Shown here one piece after another: positions 7,901 to 15,644 of a stretch of DNA of 17,172 nt (its first letter is position 1; every line of letters begins with the position of its first letter). The notes under the pieces are model-generated. The model had not been told where the DNA came from and did not search any database. It saw only the letters and a list, made by a program, of their open reading frames with translations. Origin of the DNA: JAYYPW01 sp036128855 (GTDB lineage: Bacteria; Pseudomonadota; Gammaproteobacteria; Comchoanobacterales; Comchoanobacteraceae); contig JAYYPW010000007.1 in assembly GCA_036128855.1 (NCBI GenBank), positions 1-17,172 on the forward strand. Reading direction: 5' to 3'. The position numbers and the translations under genes are program-made.

Positions 7901-10900
7901 GAATATCTGGCCATATTTTTTCAATGATATTTCTTGTTTTATACCGATCTGCGGCTATCATACTCAATAATATCTTTAGCGACTGATCTTGAAAATGCAT
8001 ATCAGTCTCCTGGCCATTATCTCTTGGTTGCGCGATGCCTATTTCATTTGTTCCCCAATCTTTACCGTATGACATCTCTGCAACCATTGGTAACAATCGG
8101 TGTATCATATCCTTCCACTGCAATAACTGTTCATTATTATCCATGGTGGTATTGTTAAGTTGCATCAAATATTGACCTACCGTATCAGATCCATGACTGA
8201 TATGGCCAACTAATGCCTCCAGAGACGATGTATAGTCTGAAAAATCAAATTCCTTACCAGTTAGATTAACCACATCGATGGTCATGACTTCGTAAGCTTT
8301 CTTGAAGAACCTGAAGTATTCTGGTTTGAGATTTTTTTGCTCGTTCAATGAAAATACAACCTTGTTGTATAACGAAAAAACGCTATCTACTTCATCTACA
8401 AATATTTGGAAGCCTCTTATAATATCAATGATGTCTGCTAGAGGATGTGTGATTCTTTTTGCGCGTTGTTCAACCCAGACATTACATAGCCCCTGCAACG
8501 TTTCTTTTGTTGTTAGAATCAGTCTTTCTTTTAGAAGCAAATTTACATAGGTTCGAGCTCGTTTTTGATCAGAAAAATTGAAATCGTCGATTAGCAGACA
8601 GCTCATACTAACCCCATAAATCGAGCACATCATAGATCGTATATAAGAACCCTGCGTTGCGACTAAACTTTCAGGAAGTATCAACATACACTTTTTGTCT
8701 CTTACCATTAATGCCGTCATCAAACACGCTGGTAACATTGCCGTTTTACCGCCACCTATTGGTAAGCTGTCGATCACGCCCGGGTTTTGAAGGTTCATCG
8801 CTATTTCAACCTGCCTAGCCCTAAACCTAATGTCAAGCCCCAGCTCTTGTAACATCAAATACCAGGTCTCAGAACTCGGCTTATAGCCTCTTTTGGACAA
8901 AACACGATCGCAAGCTTTCTCATAATCCTTGTTTTGATAATCTTCTTCTACACGATACCAGTGCGCTATTTCGGTTTGCAACCAAATTAAATCAAGGAAT
9001 AATTGTCGTAAGGTCATGACCTCTTTTTCTGATACGTAGAAATGCGCGGCAAGGTTTTGATCGTCTTTTAATAAATCTTTGTATAGCTCTATCCATGTAC
9101 GGTCTAAGACGGCATCTGGATCGATTAAAGGGTATAATAATGATAATGTTGTTTCGGAAACCAACTCTCTTAATTGACCATAAGTATCCTTAAATGCAAG
9201 AAGGTTATCGCTAATCCAACTTTGTATTACTTGCAAAAAACCACGCTCTTCAAAAGCTTTTTGCACCTGCTTTTTTTGTGCAGTGTGGCATGTATTTATG
9301 GATCCTATAACCCGTTCACTCTCACGCAGTCTACCAGTAATCTTTCCCAAGGAATATTTACTTTTTGGATATGACTTCATGGAAGCCCAGTCCTCTTCTA
9401 TCTCTAATTTGGAATAGACATCCCTCTCTAGTTTATCGGATAGGTCTTTTAATCTATCACTCATGTCGAAGGGTTCTCTTTTAGGCTTAGATACAGCAAG
9501 CGTATACGTTGGGTCATCTTTCATTTTGGAATCAGATAAAATACTTATTTTTGGATGGGCTTTAAAAGTATGCACACGGCCATATCTTTTCATATCTCTT
9601 ATGGCATCTGCGCTCTCTTCGGCAAGCTCTTTATCATTGTATTTATACTCATATGGATTCTTCTTATGTATGTCACACCATAAATAACGCATTAGTACTT
9701 CTAAGTCTTTGCGCGGTAGCTTTGTTAAGGTTACTTTTCTCTCTTGGCTTAAATATCTTTCCAATAATTTATCTAGACTATCTTTGCTTGTATCATTTTC
9801 TATAAGAAAAGGATCCGCACTTAACATATGTTTCAAGAGATAGAGGGCCATTGCAGCATGATTTGGAGAGCCTATGTCACAACTGGCACTGCAGATGGCA
9901 TTAACGTAGTATCGTGTGTATGATGGCGTAGCTGTAGTGACAGTACTTAAAAAATTAAGAACATCGGCATTGATTGGTTGATCTCGTCTTACGGATTGCA
10001 TTAGATATATTAAAAGCGCATCAGCATCCTCTATTTTTACGAGTCTACCGGATGCATTAAACGATAGTGTTTTGTAATTTTTTACTGGAGGTTCACCAGT
10101 CCATAGAGCATTATCCGGTCTCAATAGTACCGTGTATTCTTGACTTTGATTACTATACAGGATCATGCGATCAGCATTTGTATCTTTCACAAGCAGTCCG
10201 TTATACCGATCTGATGCAATGACCCATGAACTATTAACCTTTTTGCACATAAGACCAAATGGAACATGGTATCTTTTTGTTCCTCCACTTATCTCGATCA
10301 TTGTGTGTGTTGTGTAATCTGTACTATCGTAGACTTTTAGCGTGCTAGAACTATCTTCCAGCCTATACATATTATCGATATTGTGTATGATGACCCCACT
10401 TTTTGCGTCCAATTGTTGTGCAATTGTCATCGCAAAACGGCTGAACTTTGACGCTGAATAAAATACGGCCGAGCCAGTTGCATGCAATAATAAATGCCCA
10501 TTGTCCTCACAGTGATAAACTCTACAATCCGGTTTATAATCAGGGAAAAGGCTATATTGAGAGGTTGTAAGGCACGCTTTGCTCGATACGACTTTATACC
10601 AATTCTTACCAAACTGAACATGCAACCCATCGTATTTCAATTCATACCGTTGGTTTTTGAATTGAAAACTAAATCCATCGCTAAGTTTTGGCTCTTTAAT
10701 CTCCTGTGGGCATGGCGCAAATAAAGGCCAATGTTCGCTCTTTTTAATCCATATTGTATTCGTTTCATTTGGTAATATGATAGGGCCAGCTTGTAACCTC
10801 CCAATACTAATTGAATCCCGGTCTATTGGCGCATGCTCGAATATGAGCGTACCATCTCCACATAGCGTAACTTCACGGTCACCACCTATATCAAGGCAAT

Positions 10901-13694
10901 TATTTTCACTAAAATCACATATTGCAGTGCATGCACCGATGCGTCTTCGATGCAACTCCAGTAGCTGATGAGATCTATCTATTTCCGCTTGTTGGACTAG
11001 ATCAACATCTTCCATGGTTCCTTTCGTGATTGCGTAAAAGTACGAAATAGTGTAATTGACGTAAAGTTTAATCCATATATCTTCTGCAGAACCTGCAGGG
11101 TTACTAAGCATAAGCGTTGACTGTGACAACCTACAGAGTGCATGGATAATACCCCATGATGTCGTCTCTAAGTACTTAGTTGTAACGTTGTATACATGCT
11201 CACCCCATGTACTTATATATTCGTCGATTAGATACGGGCTAGAACTTTTTAAATGACGCAAATGATCCATATACAATCTAAGACAGGTAATCATTAATAT
11301 TAAATGACCCTCATCGCTATCCTCAGCTTTTTGTATAGCAAGCAAACAGGTTTCTCCAAAATTATGTATATTTTTATCGGCTTCTTTTTTTGCAATCAGT
11401 GTACAAAAGTATTGTTTTACTTCTGCCGCTTTTTTGCGCAACGCTTCTTGTGTTACGGGTATACCTGAATCGCAAAGTGGTCGCAGATAGACACTGCTAG
11501 TAAATATTTCTGAATTAGTCATTACATCACAGGCTAGTGCTCTCCAGCCCAACGTGCTCATCGTCCACAGCATTTGCTCGGACTTTCGCTCTGGCTGTTT
11601 GTCATTAAAAAGTCCGTTTTGTAACCCTCTCCCTGCAAGTGCGTAGCTAAACGACTGAGTAATAACCTTCTCATCTCCGAATTGCGTATCTATAAATGAT
11701 CCTCTATGTCTATCTATTACATCTTTTTTTATGATTCTCTTTGCCTCAACTGGCATACAGTATATTACGGGTTTATCATGGGCATTAATAAAACGCATTA
11801 TAGGCTCGTATTTTCTGCATAATGCGATTGTTTCTTCCACTATTTCTTTAGCTTCGGGGGTATTGAGGCTATGAAGATATTCTAATGTAGGTATGCATAC
11901 CTCTCTAATTCCAATCGTATAAAAACCATATTCTTTATCTGCATGATTTATATAGTCAATCAGTTCGAGGATAGATAACCCACCATCTTCAGAAGAATAT
12001 TCCCACTTTTTTTGTGTTATTGTGCATGAGATAAAATCCTTCGATTTCCTAAATTTGTCCATATCACCTTTTTCTAAAAAATGATCTATGCCACAATCTT
12101 TTAACTCTGATTTCTCCAAACATGTCAGTAATGTTCTCTCCAACATATAAACGTCAACATCTGTGTCCATCTGTGTATAGGTGATATTTTTCCTGGCGTG
12201 GTTTACATAATGTCTAATTATACCGACATACAAGGATAATAGTTCACGAAATCTTTCATCTCGATATTCTCCGATCGCGTGGCACGAGAGAGCAGCTTGT
12301 GCATTAGCATGTAGATACGCTAGACAACCACCGATAACAATTGACGTGTGACAGGCACTTAGCTGAGATATTAATTTTGTCATGGTATGGCGTAGCTGCA
12401 CCATGGACGCATGATTGGACTTTTTTGCTTCCACTTGTGATAATAATTGAGAAAAGCAAAATACTAAAATTTTATCGTGCGCAAAGTTTTCTGGTTTGAT
12501 ATTTTTTGATCTCACGTTCAAATACTTTAATATTTGCTCAAAACCATCCCCTTCTAAAATAGGATCTGGTGATGGATCTTGTTCCTCGATGAAAAATAAG
12601 TCATTCTTAGATTCCGTTACAATAGAAGCTGTTTGTAGTGCAGATCGTAAAACATTTTCAGAACAGGTTTTTACGTAATCTTGCATACCGCTTCTTATGC
12701 ACTTCAGGCTATTTTCTAAAAAAACTTTGACAGCTAATGTCTCTTTATCTCTTTTAGGTGTTGGTAGACGTTTTACTGAATCATAAACATAGGCTAATCC
12801 AGTGTGAAATCTTTCTTTTTGACTAGGACTCATTCCATTGTAGCTTTTTAACTCATATTGCAAGCCAATCGTTTTTATAATCAATTTCAGCTTCTTATAC
12901 TGATTTTGACTCTTGCAAAAAGTCGCTAGTAACGCCATGGTACTTAGTATAGTACAATTTCCCGACTGTTGTGTCTTCATCTCACCAAACATGGCATCAT
13001 AACTTCTGTCTATGTTGGATGCACGTCCACCAATATCACATACCAGCCTTATTCTTTGATAAAGATCATCGATAGATGTTATTCTTGACGACCAATTATT
13101 AGATTCTACCAGGATCTCCCAATCATTATCTGGTGTTGGAATATGTTTATCATCCTGCTTGGCATTTTTTGTAATACAATTCCAATGCGAAGGCGTTGTT
13201 GATATTGCAAAAATTCCTGCCCTTTTATCTTTGAATCTACTGGCGTAATCTACTGAGCCATCGATTCCCACCTTGACTTTACGTTCATGATACTCTGAAC
13301 CGCTACCACGATTGGTAATCATGTAAGTTACTTTATCAGTACCTTTGACTAGCCTAAAACCTAGTAGATGCGCTTGAAAGCATACAACGCCTATACTACG
13401 ATTATCGATACTACCACTGAATGCTTTTTGAATTTTTATTAACTCTCCTAAAAAGTTTTCAGCATTCGCCATGAGCTCTTTATCACCTTGCACAACCTGC
13501 ACGGATTCTTTGAGTAGAGAGTCCACGTACTGCAGTGCGGTGTCTTTACGAGCAGAACCTTCGTATACTGTCTTACTGATGGCAGAACCGTTCACAAGCT
13601 TCATGAGCAAACCGAATCTGGTATTATCGTCGATTGTGTGGTCGGATCTACTTTTTTTGACGAGATTTTGTTGTGTTTTTTTAGTCGTGAGCAT
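4956..13694 (-). CDS. Giant SF2/DUF3638-like ATPase with C-terminal tandem IQ motifs
   Basis: The protein has 2912 residues and no signal peptide. The N-terminal third is mainly helical and carries QQSGNCTILS, with Cys247. Residues about 942-1220 are beta-rich. A helicase-type ATPase core follows: motif I PIGGGKT (1645-1651), ILPESL just after it, motif II DEVD (1767-1770), motif III-like SGMTATT (2028-2034), motif V ARSRGFD (2171-2177) and motif VI QAIGRLR (2201-2207). The PIGGGKT...PESL...DEVD arrangement resembles DUF3638/DUF3645 proteins. Motifs II and III are about 260 residues apart, so the core carries a large insertion. The C-terminus has two IQ motifs (2763-2776 and 2786-2799), short hydrophobic helices (2831-2843, 2848-2859) and a very basic tail. 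The start is ATG with no clear ribosome-binding site. ATP-driven remodelling, perhaps inside a eukaryotic host, is inferred; the substrate is unknown. Confidence 0.85.
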   Translation of the reverse strand: MLTTKKTQQNLVKKSRSDHTIDDNTRFGLLMKLVNGSAISKTVYEGSARKDTALQYVDSLLKESVQVVQGDKELMANAENFLGELIKIQKAFSGSIDNRSIGVVCFQAHLLGFRLVKGTDKVTYMITNRGSGSEYHERKVKVGIDGSVDYASRFKDKRAGIFAISTTPSHWNCITKNAKQDDKHIPTPDNDWEILVESNNWSSRITSIDDLYQRIRLVCDIGGRASNIDRSYDAMFGEMKTQQSGNCTILSTMALLATFCKSQNQYKKLKLIIKTIGLQYELKSYNGMSPSQKERFHTGLAYVYDSVKRLPTPKRDKETLAVKVFLENSLKCIRSGMQDYVKTCSENVLRSALQTASIVTESKNDLFFIEEQDPSPDPILEGDGFEQILKYLNVRSKNIKPENFAHDKILVFCFSQLLSQVEAKKSNHASMVQLRHTMTKLISQLSACHTSIVIGGCLAYLHANAQAALSCHAIGEYRDERFRELLSLYVGIIRHYVNHARKNITYTQMDTDVDVYMLERTLLTCLEKSELKDCGIDHFLEKGDMDKFRKSKDFISCTITQKKWEYSSEDGGLSILELIDYINHADKEYGFYTIGIREVCIPTLEYLHSLNTPEAKEIVEETIALCRKYEPIMRFINAHDKPVIYCMPVEAKRIIKKDVIDRHRGSFIDTQFGDEKVITQSFSYALAGRGLQNGLFNDKQPERKSEQMLWTMSTLGWRALACDVMTNSEIFTSSVYLRPLCDSGIPVTQEALRKKAAEVKQYFCTLIAKKEADKNIHNFGETCLLAIQKAEDSDEGHLILMITCLRLYMDHLRHLKSSSPYLIDEYISTWGEHVYNVTTKYLETTSWGIIHALCRLSQSTLMLSNPAGSAEDIWIKLYVNYTISYFYAITKGTMEDVDLVQQAEIDRSHQLLELHRRRIGACTAICDFSENNCLDIGGDREVTLCGDGTLIFEHAPIDRDSISIGRLQAGPIILPNETNTIWIKKSEHWPLFAPCPQEIKEPKLSDGFSFQFKNQRYELKYDGLHVQFGKNWYKVVSSKACLTTSQYSLFPDYKPDCRVYHCEDNGHLLLHATGSAVFYSASKFSRFAMTIAQQLDAKSGVIIHNIDNMYRLEDSSSTLKVYDSTDYTTHTMIEISGGTKRYHVPFGLMCKKVNSSWVIASDRYNGLLVKDTNADRMILYSNQSQEYTVLLRPDNALWTGEPPVKNYKTLSFNASGRLVKIEDADALLIYLMQSVRRDQPINADVLNFLSTVTTATPSYTRYYVNAICSASCDIGSPNHAAMALYLLKHMLSADPFLIENDTSKDSLDKLLERYLSQERKVTLTKLPRKDLEVLMRYLWCDIHKKNPYEYKYNDKELAEESADAIRDMKRYGRVHTFKAHPKISILSDSKMKDDPTYTLAVSKPKREPFDMSDRLKDLSDKLERDVYSKLEIEEDWASMKSYPKSKYSLGKITGRLRESERVIGSINTCHTAQKKQVQKAFEERGFLQVIQSWISDNLLAFKDTYGQLRELVSETTLSLLYPLIDPDAVLDRTWIELYKDLLKDDQNLAAHFYVSEKEVMTLRQLFLDLIWLQTEIAHWYRVEEDYQNKDYEKACDRVLSKRGYKPSSETWYLMLQELGLDIRFRARQVEIAMNLQNPGVIDSLPIGGGKTAMLPACLMTALMVRDKKCMLILPESLVATQGSYIRSMMCSIYGVSMSCLLIDDFNFSDQKRARTYVNLLLKERLILTTKETLQGLCNVWVEQRAKRITHPLADIIDIIRGFQIFVDEVDSVFSLYNKVVFSLNEQKNLKPEYFRFFKKAYEVMTIDVVNLTGKEFDFSDYTSSLEALVGHISHGSDTVGQYLMQLNNTTMDNNEQLLQWKDMIHRLLPMVAEMSYGKDWGTNEIGIAQPRDNGQETDMHFQDQSLKILLSMIAADRYKTRNIIEKIWPDILRNYKRCESTDQIKDAILYKIYGTALQDYDFSDQEDIDRFKERIIKKCETSLARNRIQFLLNACLDNLVFKNMEYQERSVESCGGDIAVFTGNEGVSGMTATTTEVLNKEKIVSRVDLSYQILGPLEKQKDMGFSALPTNSFSEEEYLANLEALSHSETQMVIDPDEMCKSIKQFHEKVYRAISKKNKSLEWVLYFSEGQFTGWNVETGTTKKLENSSLGYLRSELACEQNAWLVCVDSARSRGFDIVLSEKAHMILLLTQYTTLHDMIQAIGRLRMLERGQTVSFIVTKLLADRLEDLSLSSIINYFSQKYENDYLLNQKELKKQRDDTKRKVKINKYGKITVVPEAFFKEYDPYKIDPYQERQGSTRIVEVEVIRIKQKAIGASLDVIEGKYQPDWDNQRGEEYGGIYFSKNITKKGSADLARHPARRVTIDTRQGEDKLVVLSMDEKLPKHQLDIYTHDIVNDNLGKIDDKTKQFLKEKCGWLFIYNNAIKHAIKQDKLGNLKGIIDPWRDEKAILGSLKAYDPNSEGRDISHSLFDRFLSRYKVISRGTNRLAAHQRGAAIRGVHHKNFCGMLNDHLCTIAEPQRSKSNVLKLAAEILTLLSRTSGYGVKNGLYNQYQWIVFQDKALKDQQYGRETALDGLKNRVALNHDTGERINCTHNAWHKKANSQRTLAWKNWLSVLSKDIEACLQSKHNLNKEGCIRIHKNLMMGLKNLPYYKNRPIDFSVASIRVAFTKEKALMESVAQKSKELAKHIENQKDLHETVQDLSSEVIDSALTKIKKPQASNPTETDQRRKYQGGDVKNAVGLRKLYLTYKDLYFSRIPSAEKIQTITRKVLAKHAYQRKRKAAIALQAKSRQCIAKSTKEGLEKTKRFRLGKLIPHIQLTLARLNQGLRSVFNLILYALSMVIKSLRHAIAYVFTALTLRNSNMTMPFSTIKNSASQWHPGYNKNSARYPLWKARSRSMKRYSRRQVHRLSR

Positions 13695-14012
13695 AGATTT
13701 TTAAATATTCAATATTATTAGAAACTACCACAAACCATCTGATATGTACAGCAGATTTGCACTCTCCGCCCTTTTTTTAAGTAAGGGATAACGCTATATA
13801 CCTAAACCTACCCCATACAAACTGGCAATATGATTACAACACCCTCAAATTGTGCATCTTTGTATTTTTATACCCAACCACTTATAAAACCGTTATTTGG
13901 ATCACCCTGCAACAATCTATATTATATTACATCTGTAGCGCATCACAGTGATCAACACTTGCCTAATTACCATTCTGACGCTAAAGTATAGATAGTCAAA
14001 AACCTACAATAC
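13695..14012. other. Divergent intergenic region between the giant gene and the cation antiporter gene
   Basis: This 318-bp A/T-rich gap separates two divergently transcribed genes and must carry both promoters. A candidate plus-strand promoter at 13897-13925 is listed separately. On the minus strand, just before the giant gene, there is an AT-rich stretch (13699-13725) with repeated AATATT elements but no box pair close to consensus. I see no gene, RNA or mobile element in it. Confidence 0.5.
13897..13925 (+). promoter_or_regulatory. Candidate sigma70 promoter for the cation antiporter gene
   Basis: TTGGAT (13897-13902) and TATTAT (13920-13925) are 17 bp apart. A transcript starting near 13932 would have a leader of about 80 nt before the ATG at 14013. 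The match is moderate, in an AT-rich background. Confidence 0.4.
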
Positions 14013-14951
14013 ATGTACTACGATCTTGTTGTATTTTCAGCTGGCCTGCTTCTCCTGGTTCTTGGTAGTGAGAAAATGGTCGCCAAATCTGTTCTCATTG
14101 CGAGAGAGCATCGCATATCTCCATTTATTATTGGAACTTTTTTAGTAGGATTTGGAACCTCGGTTCCTGAGCTCGTCGTAACTATTTTTTCAGTCTTGTA
14201 TAATTCTGTCCATTTATCCGTTGGAAATGCGCTAGGATCCTATATTTGTAATATTGGCTTGATCCTAGGTTTAACAGCTATTGTTAGGCCCGTAGCCATT
14301 CCTATTTCTACGCTTTACAAAGAACTACCACTGCTATTCATATCTCTCATCATCACCATTCTGTTGGTAATGGACGGAAAATTAACAACCATTGATAGTT
14401 ATATTTTATTAACACTTTTTCTAACGTTTAGTTTAATTGTTGTTGCCGATAGCGGACACCGTGAAAATGTCGATGCGTTACCAGCCCCTAATCGAAGGCA
14501 AACTATCTATCAGCTGGTAGGATTTTTCTTTTATCTAGCGATCTTATTAACCGGCTCACACCTGATGGTTACCTCGGCACAAAACCTAGCTAAAATGCTT
14601 GGTATTAGCGAATTGATTATCGGTTTAACCGTTATGTCTATCGGAACGAGCTTACCTGAACTTGCTACTGCAGTAAGCAGTACTTTACAAGGTGAGAGCG
14701 ACTTATGTTTGGGCAATATTGTTGGCTCTAATATATTTTGTTTATTGGGCATTTTACCTATCCCCGCTGTTATGCGAGTTGATCATATTGCCACAGAAAA
14801 TCTGTGGCGTGAATTTGCTATTATGATCTTTATTACGATGCTTTTTTGGATATTTGCAGCAAAATTTGATGAAAAAAAACAGATATCTAGACTGGAAGGT
14901 TGTTTTCTACTGGCCTCTTATCTTGGCTACATAGCAAGTCTTTATCTCTAA
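14013..14951 (+). CDS. CaCA-family Na+/Ca2+ antiporter-like membrane protein (YrbG-like)
   Basis: This is an inner-membrane cation antiporter of 312 residues, about the length of bacterial YrbG-type exchangers, with roughly ten hydrophobic segments in two inverted halves. The alpha-1 repeat reads GFGTSVPEL (Glu53) followed by GNALGSYICN. The alpha-2 repeat reads SIGTSLPELATAVSS (Glu216) followed by GNIVGSNIFC. The two glutamates are the cation-coordinating residues known from the family. The alpha-2 repeat ends in Cys243 where most relatives have Asn or Asp, and alpha-1 has Tyr77 in place of the usual Asn of GSN. The ATG has no obvious ribosome-binding site; a candidate promoter lies about 90 bp upstream. 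The 3' end overlaps the opposite-strand phosphatidyltransferase gene by 65 bp. The transported ion is not provable from sequence. Confidence 0.9.
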   Translation: MYYDLVVFSAGLLLLVLGSEKMVAKSVLIAREHRISPFIIGTFLVGFGTSVPELVVTIFSVLYNSVHLSVGNALGSYICNIGLILGLTAIVRPVAIPISTLYKELPLLFISLIITILLVMDGKLTTIDSYILLTLFLTFSLIVVADSGHRENVDALPAPNRRQTIYQLVGFFFYLAILLTGSHLMVTSAQNLAKMLGISELIIGLTVMSIGTSLPELATAVSSTLQGESDLCLGNIVGSNIFCLLGILPIPAVMRVDHIATENLWREFAIMIFITMLFWIFAAKFDEKKQISRLEGCFLLASYLGYIASLYL

Positions 14952-15525
14952 CGTTTAAACGCCTGTAGTACTGTGCAAAATATTCATACCAACTAAGTAA
15001 CATCACTATAACCAGCCATGTTACATATGTGGTCTCAATGTATTTAAAAGTGTTGCCATTTTGCAAAAGCATTGGCCCAAACCCAAGTAGCACAATTAGC
15101 CCCATACCCCCTGCAGCAGACCATTTTCCACTGGGGATTGATTGAATATTTTTACGTTTCATGTAGAGTAAATGCGCTTGGATCAAGGCAATTGTAGCAT
15201 AGCGAATAGCCGTAAATAGCATAAACCATAACGGGACGTGTCCAGCAAGACTGAGTTTATAGAGGACGGTTGCGATGAAAATACCATCGGCAATGGGATC
15301 TAGCATACGGCCAAAATCGCTTACGCAATCTAGTGCTCTAGCTAGCAAGCCATCTAATAAATCCGTTACTGCAGCTACCAATACCAAACCAGCAAGCCCC
15401 TCGAGCTGGAAGATATTGTAGCCACCAACCCAAACCGCTATTGCCAGAAATATACGTGAGATTGAGAGCATATTTGGTAAATTACAGTGATCAATCACTT
15501 TCATAGCCGTAAGTAAAAATAACAT
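14887..15525 (-). CDS. CDP-alcohol phosphatidyltransferase (PgsA-like)
   Basis: This integral membrane enzyme joins a CDP-activated lipid to an alcohol, probably glycerol 3-phosphate in phosphatidylglycerol synthesis. The complete family motif D-x2-DG-x2-AR-x8-G-x3-D-x3-D is present with Asp55, Asp58, Gly59, Ala62, Arg63, Gly72, Asp76 and Asp80, which bind two metals and the CDP group. The N-terminus NLPNMLSISRI resembles the start of PgsA (NIPTLLTLFRV in E. coli). The total of 212 residues is somewhat longer than the usual 180-190 because of a polar C-terminal tail. Two starts are possible: ATG at 15525 and ATG at 15504. A candidate promoter ends so close to the first that the second may be the real one. 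The acceptor alcohol is uncertain; the gene could be a second, specialised family member. Confidence 0.88.
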   Translation of the reverse strand: MLFLLTAMKVIDHCNLPNMLSISRIFLAIAVWVGGYNIFQLEGLAGLVLVAAVTDLLDGLLARALDCVSDFGRMLDPIADGIFIATVLYKLSLAGHVPLWFMLFTAIRYATIALIQAHLLYMKRKNIQSIPSGKWSAAGGMGLIVLLGFGPMLLQNGNTFKYIETTYVTWLVIVMLLSWYEYFAQYYRRLNVRDKDLLCSQDKRPVENNLPV

Positions 15526-15533
15526 TCCCTTGT

Positions 15534-15563
15534 ATTATACACAAAATTCATCCTTATTGTCTT
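15534..15563 (-). promoter_or_regulatory. Candidate promoter of the phosphatidyltransferase gene
   Basis: On the minus strand AAGACA (15563-15558) is followed after 18 bp by a perfect TATAAT (15539-15534). Transcription would start near 15527, only a few bases before the ATG at 15525. This points either to a nearly leaderless mRNA or to use of the ATG at 15504. Confidence 0.4.
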
Positions 15564-15609
15564 CAGCATACTTTATTTTGATACTCGATCCCCCTAGACA
15601 AAACGCTAT

Positions 15610-15629
15610 TTTAATATTACCCTAATATT
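15610..15629 (+). promoter_or_regulatory. PmrA-box-like tandem repeat upstream of the gene at 15645
   Basis: Two 9-bp direct repeats, tTTAATATT (15610-15618) and cCTAATATT (15621-15629), are separated by exactly 2 bp. As I recall it, the PmrA-binding consensus of Legionella and Coxiella is cTTAATatT-N2-cTTAATatT; this site matches 16 of 18 positions with the right spacing. The same bases also form TAATATTA-CCC-TAATATTA, a symmetrical double palindrome. The site ends 15 bp before the annotated ATG. The region is AT-rich, which raises the odds of a chance match. Confidence 0.45.
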
Positions 15630-15644
15630 ATTTTAATAGTTCTT

